From assembly GCF_900105925.1 (NCBI RefSeq), contig NZ_LT629791.1, positions 2,825,278-2,889,277 of the forward strand: a stretch of DNA of 64,000 nt, in the 5' to 3' direction. The notes under the pieces were generated by a model. It made no database searches. It had not been told where the DNA came from and was given only the letters and a program-made list of their open reading frames with translations. Source of the stretch: Jiangella alkaliphila. GTDB taxonomy: Bacteria; Actinomycetota; Actinomycetes; Jiangellales; Jiangellaceae. A program made the position numbers and the translations under genes. This document shows, piece by piece, positions 58,728 to 64,000 of the stretch. How positions within the stretch are numbered: the stretch's first letter is position 1; each line of letters opens with the position of its first letter.

Positions 58728-60466
58728 TGGTGCGGCGGCTGGCCGGCCTGCTCCGCGCCCACGTGGGGCGGCTGCTCGTCGCGGTGTCCGCGTCGGTCGC
58801 CACCGAGTTGGCCGCGCTGGCGCTGATGGGCACCGCCGCCTGGCTGCTGGCCCGCGCCGCCGAGCAGCCCCCGCTGGCAGCCTTGTCGCTGGCCATCGTC
58901 GGGGTGCGGGCGTTCGCGACCGGTCGCGGCGTCTTCCGCTATGCCGAGCGGCTGGCCAGCCACGACGCCGCGCTGCGGGCGCTGGCCACGCTGCGTGGCC
59001 GGGTCTACGACGCGCTGGTGCCGCTGGCGCCGTCCGGCCTGCCCGCCTACCGCAGCTCCGACCTGCTCAGCCGCATGGTCTCCGACGTCGAGGCCGTCCA
59101 GGACCTCGTCGTGCGGGTGCTGGTGCCGGTGAGCACGGCGGTCGTGGTGGCCGCCGTCGCGGTCGGGGTCACCGCCGCCGTGCTGCCGTCCGCGGCTGTC
59201 GTGCTGGCGGCCGGACTGGCGCTGGCCGGGCTGGTCGTGCCGCTGCTCATGGTGGCGACGGCACGACACACCGCTCGGCGGCTGGCGCCGGCCAGGGCCG
59301 AGCTGGCCGCGCACCACACCGATCTCTTGCAGGGCAGCGCCGATCTGGCCGTGTTCGGCGCGACGGCCGCCGCCCTGGCCGATGCGGAGGCCGCGAGCGA
59401 GCGGCTGGCCCGGCTGGAGCGACGCACGGCGCTGGCGACGGCGCTCGGCGGTGCGGCGTCGATGCTGGTCCAGGGCGTGACGACGGTCGCGGTGACGGTT
59501 CTGGCGCTGGGCGCGCGCTCCGACGGCGGGCTGGCCGGGGTCATGGTGCCGGTGGTCGCTCTGGTCGCGCTGATCTCGTTCGAGCCGGTGCTGCCGCTGG
59601 TGCCGGCGGTGCAGAAGCTGCTGGAGTCGCGGTCGTCGCTGCGCCGGGTTCTGGCGGTGCTGGACACCCCGGCGCCGGTGGCCGAGCCCGGCGCCGACGC
59701 CCTGCCGGCGCCGTCGGGCCCGGTGACGGTGACGGTGACGCTGCGGTCGGTCTCCGTGCGCTACCCGGGGGCGACCGTGGACGCGGTCGACGGGGTGGAC
59801 CTCGCGCTGACGCCCGGGAAGCGGGTGGCCGTCGTCGGGGCCAGCGGGTCCGGCAAGAGCACCCTGCTGGCCTGCCTGATGCGCTTCATCGAGCCGTCGG
59901 CCGGCACCGTCATGCTCAACGGCGAGGACGTGCGCCGCTACGACGGCGACGACGTGCGCGCCGTCGTGACCGGCGTGACACAGGACGCGCACCTGTTCCA
60001 CACGTCGATCCGCGAGAACCTGCGCCTCGCCCGGCCGTCCGCCTCCGATGACACCTTGCTGGCCGCGCTCGGGACGGCCCGGCTGCGCGACTGGGTCGAG
60101 TCGCTGCCCGCCGGGCTCGACACCATGGTCGGCGAGTCCGGCGGCCAGGTCTCCGGCGGGCAGCGGCAGCGCCTGGCGCTGGCCCGGGCGCTGCTGGCCG
60201 ACCCGCCGGTCGTGCTGCTGGACGAGCCGACCGAGGGCCTGGACCCGCAGACGGCCGACGACCTCATGGCCGACCTGCTCGCCTCCACCCGCGGCCGGAC
60301 GACGGTCGTCGTCACGCACCGCCTGGCCGGGCTGGACGCCGTCGACGAGATCGTGGTGATGGACGCCGGGCGGGTCGTGCAGCGCGGCACCCACGCCGAG
60401 CTGGTCGCCGCCGACGGCGCCTACCAGGACCTCTGGTGGGCGTCGCGGCCCGCGCTGGCGGAGTAG
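58727..60466 (+). CDS. cydC: ABC exporter subunit CydC (cytochrome bd assembly)
   Basis: The 579-residue protein has the CydC membrane domain (MGTAAWLLARAAEQPPLAAL, TGRGVFRYAERLASHDAALR) and an ABC ATPase with Walker A VVGASGSGKSTLLACLMRFI, signature GGQVSGGQRQRLALARALLA and Walker B VVLLDEPTEGLDP. It pairs with CydD. ATG overlaps the cydD stop (TGATG). It is the last gene of the cyd operon and is followed by a long palindrome. Confidence 0.95.
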   Translation: MVRRLAGLLRAHVGRLLVAVSASVATELAALALMGTAAWLLARAAEQPPLAALSLAIVGVRAFATGRGVFRYAERLASHDAALRALATLRGRVYDALVPLAPSGLPAYRSSDLLSRMVSDVEAVQDLVVRVLVPVSTAVVVAAVAVGVTAAVLPSAAVVLAAGLALAGLVVPLLMVATARHTARRLAPARAELAAHHTDLLQGSADLAVFGATAAALADAEAASERLARLERRTALATALGGAASMLVQGVTTVAVTVLALGARSDGGLAGVMVPVVALVALISFEPVLPLVPAVQKLLESRSSLRRVLAVLDTPAPVAEPGADALPAPSGPVTVTVTLRSVSVRYPGATVDAVDGVDLALTPGKRVAVVGASGSGKSTLLACLMRFIEPSAGTVMLNGEDVRRYDGDDVRAVVTGVTQDAHLFHTSIRENLRLARPSASDDTLLAALGTARLRDWVESLPAGLDTMVGESGGQVSGGQRQRLALARALLADPPVVLLDEPTEGLDPQTADDLMADLLASTRGRTTVVVTHRLAGLDAVDEIVVMDAGRVVQRGTHAELVAADGAYQDLWWASRPALAE

Positions 60467-60494
60467 CGCCGGGCGGGATGCGGTGACGGTGCCC

Positions 60495-60571
60495 TTTGCA
60501 ATGAGCACCAATACGCACCACCCCGGCATAACACCACCCCGCCGGTGGTGCGTATAGGTGCTCATTGCAAA
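60495..60571. repeat. Long intergenic palindrome B
   Basis: Arms at 60495-60522 and 60544-60571 match at 27 of 28 positions (TTTGCAATGAGCACC at the outer ends), around a 21-base loop. It lies between the convergent cydC and trans-sulfuration genes. The sequence is unrelated to palindrome A. A termination role is possible but it has no U-run. Confidence 0.9.
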
Positions 60572-60612
60572 GCGGGCTGAAGACGGCTTCCGGCCTCCGG
60601 TGACGCGGCGGG

Positions 60613-61671
60613 TCAGCTCGTCGTCTTGAGCGCGCGGGAGAGGTCGGCCCAGAGGTCCTCGACGTCCTCGATGCCGACGGAGAGCCGCAGCAGCGACTCG
60701 TCCACCGACGTGCTCTCGGTGGGCCAGCTCCGCCGCCGCTCCAGCGACGACTCGACGCCGCCGAGGCTGGTCGAGTGCACCCACAGGTCGACCGCCGCCA
60801 CGACCGCGTCGGCGCCGGCCGCGCCGCCGGCCACCTCGATGGAGCACATCGTCCCCGAGCCGGGGTAGCGCACGACGTTCACCGCCGGGTGGGCGCGCAG
60901 CCGCGAGGCCAGCTCCGTCGCGTTCGCCTGGGCCCGCTCCAGCCGCACCGACAGCGTCCGCAGGCCGCGCACGGCGAGGTAGGCCTCCATCGGGCCGGGG
61001 ATCGCGCCGTGCAGCCGGCGGTGCGCGTCGAGCCGCTCGTACGCGTCGTCGACGTTGGTGACGACGGCGCCGAGGACGACGTCGGAGTGGCCGGCCAGCA
61101 GCTTGGTGACGCTGTGTACGACGATATCGGCGCCCAGCTCCAGCGGCCGCTGCAGCAGCGGCGTCGCGAACGTGTTGTCGACGACGGTGAGCGCGCCGGC
61201 CGCGCGGGCCGCCGTGGCCACCGCCGCGATGTCGGCGACGTCGAGGTTCGGGTTGGTCGGCGACTCCAGCCACACCATCGCCGCACCCTTCGCCGCGGCC
61301 GCGATGCCGTCGGTGTCGGTGACCGGCAGCTGCCGCAGCGTCAGCCGGCCCTGGGCGGCCCGCTCGCGCAGCAGGTCCAGCACACCCAGGTAGGCGCAGT
61401 CGGGCGCGACGACGACGGCGCCCTCCGGCAGCAGCGACATGACCGCGTCGGAGGCGGCCAGACCGGACGCGTAGGCCAGCGCGCGGCCGCCCTCGAGGTC
61501 GCCGAGGGCCGACTCCAGCGCCGCCCAGGACGGGTTGCCGTAGCGGCCGTAGCCGACCTCGCCGCCGGCGTGGAAGGTCGATGCGAAGGTCACCGGCTCG
61601 TTCAGCGGCGCGTCGGCCGCACGCTCGGGACGGCCGGCGGTCACGACGCGGGTGATGGGGGAGTGCGGCAT
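60613..61671 (-). CDS. Cys/Met-metabolism PLP enzyme (cystathionine gamma-lyase/synthase type)
   Basis: The 352-residue protein shows the trans-sulfuration fold: YGRYGNPSWAALESALGDLE (phosphate-binding loop of the partner subunit), ALAYASGLAASDAVMSLLPE, VWLESPTNPNLDVADIAAVA, and the PLP lysine in VVHSVTKLLAGHSDVVLGAV. C-terminal SLGGVESSLERRRSWPTES fits, with LRLSVGIEDVEDLWADLSRA. It may cleave or make cystathionine; substrate choice cannot be read. The ATG at 61671 is chosen. It follows the epimerase-like gene on the same strand by 14 bases. Confidence 0.9.
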   Translation of the reverse strand: MPHSPITRVVTAGRPERAADAPLNEPVTFASTFHAGGEVGYGRYGNPSWAALESALGDLEGGRALAYASGLAASDAVMSLLPEGAVVVAPDCAYLGVLDLLRERAAQGRLTLRQLPVTDTDGIAAAAKGAAMVWLESPTNPNLDVADIAAVATAARAAGALTVVDNTFATPLLQRPLELGADIVVHSVTKLLAGHSDVVLGAVVTNVDDAYERLDAHRRLHGAIPGPMEAYLAVRGLRTLSVRLERAQANATELASRLRAHPAVNVVRYPGSGTMCSIEVAGGAAGADAVVAAVDLWVHSTSLGGVESSLERRRSWPTESTSVDESLLRLSVGIEDVEDLWADLSRALKTTS

Positions 61672-61685
61672 GCCGCCAGTATCGG

Positions 61686-62621
61686 TCACGGCGTCGTGGC
61701 GGCCAGCGTCAGCGTCACCGTGGCCGTGCGCTCCTCGCCCGGCGCGATGGTGACCTGGGTGCCTGTCGTCGACCGCACGCCCGCCACGCCGGCGTCGGGC
61801 CAGCTGGTCGCGGGCTCCAGCGCGAGCACGTACGCACCGGAGTACCACGGGAAGCCGGCCCGCCCTCCGGCCTCCAGCCAGTACCACGCGTGCGGCATCA
61901 GCGACGTGTCCCAGGTGAGGTCGGCCCGCAGCCCCAGCTCGTCGTTGACGATGCCGGCCCGGCCCTCGGCGAAGCCGTCCAGGAACGCCAGCCGGCTGAC
62001 CCCGGACCCCGGCGCCGGGACGCGGTCGAACCCGTCGCCGGGCCAGGCCGCCGGCGTCGCAGGGTCCAGCCAGACGGTCCGCGCCGCGGTCTCGATGCGC
62101 GCCGCCGGGCCGACCAGCGGAGCGCCGAACGCCGGGTGCTGGCTCCACATCACCTCGACCGGCTCGGCGCCGTCGTTGCGTGCGGTCTCCGTCACCGTGA
62201 CCGCGGGGCCGTCGACCTCGATGCGCTTGACGATGGAGAACGGGCTGCGGACGAGGTCGGTGCGCAGCTCGACGGCGCTCGGACCCGTCGCGGTCCAGTC
62301 GTACGAGGCCAGCCACGCCTCGCCGTGCATGCCCCACTCGACGCCGTGCTCCTGGCTCGGCGCGCCGGCGTTCGGGAACACCGTCTGCCAGCCGCCGGGG
62401 TAGGCCTGCATCAGCAGCGCCTCGCTGCTGCCCACGGTGACGTGCTCGCCGTGCGGGCGCAGCCCCCACCGCGTACGCCACATGACGTCGACGTCGATCG
62501 GGCGCCAGCGCACCGACGTCACGTCGCCGCCCTTGCCGGGGACGACGTCGACGCTCAGCTCGTCGGACGTGAGGTGGACGATCTCCCAGCCGCGGTGTGC
62601 GGACACGCTCGGTTCGGTCAC
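61686..62621 (-). CDS. Aldose-1-epimerase-like protein
   Basis: The 311-residue protein has the galactose-mutarotase fold: SVDVVPGKGGDVTSVRWRP, a central MWSQHPAFGAPLVGP with the catalytic His, and VLALEPATSWPD with the catalytic Glu near the C terminus. It may interconvert sugar anomers or bind a modified sugar; the family includes many members of unknown substrate. The GTG at 62621 gives the natural N terminus; the frame is open to 62657. It is preceded by the MFS gene 10 bases away on the same strand. Confidence 0.83.
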   Translation of the reverse strand: MTEPSVSAHRGWEIVHLTSDELSVDVVPGKGGDVTSVRWRPIDVDVMWRTRWGLRPHGEHVTVGSSEALLMQAYPGGWQTVFPNAGAPSQEHGVEWGMHGEAWLASYDWTATGPSAVELRTDLVRSPFSIVKRIEVDGPAVTVTETARNDGAEPVEVMWSQHPAFGAPLVGPAARIETAARTVWLDPATPAAWPGDGFDRVPAPGSGVSRLAFLDGFAEGRAGIVNDELGLRADLTWDTSLMPHAWYWLEAGGRAGFPWYSGAYVLALEPATSWPDAGVAGVRSTTGTQVTIAPGEERTATVTLTLAATTP

Positions 62622-62631
62622 GGCACACACC

Positions 62632-63936
62632 CTAGGGTTCCGGGTGCCGGGCGTCATAGCGCAGGAACCGCCGCTGCGTGACCGCCAGCATGCTCACGAT
62701 GACGATGCAGGCCAGGCCACCGATGATGGCCGCCCACGCCTCGGTGCTCAGCTCGGCCAGCGAGCCGAGCGCCAGGTCGCCCAGCCGCGGCCCGCCCGCC
62801 ACGACGACGATGAACACGCCCTGCAGCCGCCCCCGCAGCTCGTCGGGCGTGGCCGCCTGCAGGATCGTCATCCGGAACACCGCGCTGACGGTGTCGGCGG
62901 CGCCGGCCAGCACCATGCAGAACACCGCCGGCCACAGCGCCCAGTGCACGACGCCGTCCTCCGGTCCGGTGACGACCAGCAGCACCAGGCCGAACGCGAT
63001 CACCGACAGCGCCCACGCGATGATCGCGACCACGACCGCGAGGCCCTGCCGGCGCACGTGCCCCAGCGGCCCGGAGAACAGGCCGGCCAGGAACGCGCCG
63101 ACCGCCATCCCGGCCACCAGGATGCCCACCGTCGTCGAGCCGCCGCCCAGCACCGCCGCCGCGACCGCCGGGAACAGCACCCGTGGCATCGCCAGCACCA
63201 TCGCGCACAGGTCCACGATGAACGTCATGCGCACGTTCGGCCGGGTGCGCAGGTACGACAGGCCCTCCAGCACCGAGCGCAGCCCGGCCCGGCGGACGCC
63301 CCGCTGCGGCGGCATCGGCGGCAGCGCCAGGAGGGTCGTCAGCGCGAACGTCAGCAGCACCGCCTCGATGCTGTACGTCCACCCGTAGCCGACCGAGTCG
63401 ATCAGCACGCCGGCCAGCAGCGGCCCGATGGTCAGGCCGAGGCTCATCGACATGCTGCCCAGCGCGTTCGCCGCCGGCAGCAGCGGGCCGGGCAGCAGCC
63501 GCGGGATGATCGCCGTCCGCGCGGGGGAGTTCACCGCGAAGAACCCGTTCTGCACCGCGACCAGCCCGTACAGCAGCCACACCTGGCCGAGGTCCAGCCA
63601 CGCCTGCACCGCGAACCCGGTCGCCACCAGCAGCAACCCCGCCGAGCTGACGATCACCACCCGCCGCCGGTCGTACGCGTCGACGATCGCGCCGCCGTAC
63701 AGGCCGAGCGCCACCAGCGGCGCCAGCGCGAACAGCCCCACCAGCCCGACGTTGAACGTCGACCCGGTCAGGTCGTACACCTGCAACCCGACCGCGACCG
63801 TGGTCAGGTGGGTGCCGATGCCGGACAGCGAGATGCCGATCCAGAGCCGGCGGTACGGGACGCTGACCTTGAGCGGCGTAAGGTCCAACAGCAGCCGGCG
63901 CACCTGGACATCCTTGCAGTGCGCCGGTGCCGGCAT
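62632..63936 (-). CDS. MFS transporter, EntS-like
   Basis: The 434-residue protein has about 12 helices, opening with YRRLWIGISLSGIGTHLTTV and with LYGGAIVDAYDRRRVVIVSS in the 2-3 loop. The pattern NSPARTAIIPRLLPGPLLPA and TPDELRGRLQGVFIVVVAGG is found in the EntS/enterobactin-exporter-like group. Such proteins export siderophores or drugs. It ends the recognised part of the window and may be co-transcribed with the epimerase and trans-sulfuration genes. Confidence 0.88.
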   Translation of the reverse strand: MPAPAHCKDVQVRRLLLDLTPLKVSVPYRRLWIGISLSGIGTHLTTVAVGLQVYDLTGSTFNVGLVGLFALAPLVALGLYGGAIVDAYDRRRVVIVSSAGLLLVATGFAVQAWLDLGQVWLLYGLVAVQNGFFAVNSPARTAIIPRLLPGPLLPAANALGSMSMSLGLTIGPLLAGVLIDSVGYGWTYSIEAVLLTFALTTLLALPPMPPQRGVRRAGLRSVLEGLSYLRTRPNVRMTFIVDLCAMVLAMPRVLFPAVAAAVLGGGSTTVGILVAGMAVGAFLAGLFSGPLGHVRRQGLAVVVAIIAWALSVIAFGLVLLVVTGPEDGVVHWALWPAVFCMVLAGAADTVSAVFRMTILQAATPDELRGRLQGVFIVVVAGGPRLGDLALGSLAELSTEAWAAIIGGLACIVIVSMLAVTQRRFLRYDARHPEP

Positions 63937-63978
63937 CGCGCCAGGTCGCCGGCGAGCGCGCCATCGCGCCGCCCGAGG

Positions 63979-64000
63979 GTCAGGCGGGGTCGAGGTCGGT
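63979..64000 (-). CDS. C-terminal end of a further minus-strand gene (partial)
   Basis: On the minus strand the frame entering at 64000 reads TDLDPA and stops at a TGA at 63979-63981. The ending is typical of an actinobacterial protein, and the MFS gene follows 42 bases later on the same strand. Too little is present to identify it. Confidence 0.3.

Overview
The window is very GC-rich, strongly third-position-GC-biased and gene-dense actinobacterial chromosome. It carries two WhiB-family genes, a sigR-rsrA pair, an RsbW/SigF-type pair, the fused actinobacterial 2-oxoglutarate dehydrogenase (kgd), a pdtaS-type kinase and a tiny bL37-like ribosomal protein gene. The ancestral order hisN-rsgA-aroA / SRAP / sigR-rsrA / biotin carrier / pdtaS-whiB1 matches, from memory, the Mycobacterium tuberculosis Rv3219-Rv3228 neighbourhood. 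The mixture suggests a non-mycobacterial actinomycete, perhaps of the Jiangella/Nocardioides type; the genus is inference only.

Layout. 1-7.2 kb: a LuxR-HTH/VOC fusion, MFS and MMPL exporters, an ECF42-type sigma factor with its DGPF partner, and a WhiB protein. 7.4-11 kb: a two-gene unit in which a degenerate GGDEF-like protein precedes an 889-residue sigma factor fused to a zinc anti-sigma motif, membrane segments, a PPAED repeat, Ig-like domains and a ricin-type lectin domain. 11.2-14.6 kb: an AI-2E permease and a TetR/MFS efflux pair. 14.6-17.8 kb: aroA-rsgA-hisN operon. 17.8-22 kb: glycerol use (glpK, glpF, divergent glpD). 22-28.4 kb: TetR/EamA pair, DoxX, SRAP-hydrolase pair, sigR-rsrA with a recognisable sigma-R promoter, bL37, DUF5317, a biotinyl carrier and a thioesterase.

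28.4-42.6 kb is accessory and splits the conserved backbone. It holds GlxA-like, MarR, TPP-enzyme and LLM oxidoreductase genes, then a 3.5-kb repeat and insertion-sequence cluster (an IS3 element, an IS256 element with 8-bp target duplication, two inverted copies of a 125-140 bp palindromic element, and several other inverted repeats). After a second LLM gene, a RibD-like reductase and an FAD oxidase comes a four-gene unit that looks like a polymorphic toxin module: DUF2785 protein, ESX-like small protein, 661-residue toxin with a restriction-endonuclease-like C terminus, and a putative immunity protein.

42.6-64 kb returns to backbone: pdtaS, whiB1 with a CRP-type site, a lipid-kinase-like gene, sigma factor and RsbW-like anti-sigma factor, an MDR oxidoreductase, an internally deleted ATPase, an SGNH hydrolase, DUF6104, kgd, a PadR-linked region, cydABDC, a trans-sulfuration enzyme, an aldose-epimerase-like protein and an MFS transporter. 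Two long near-perfect palindromes lie between convergent genes here. Genes are tightly packed with NTGA stop/start overlaps, including two that seem to use CTG as start codon.
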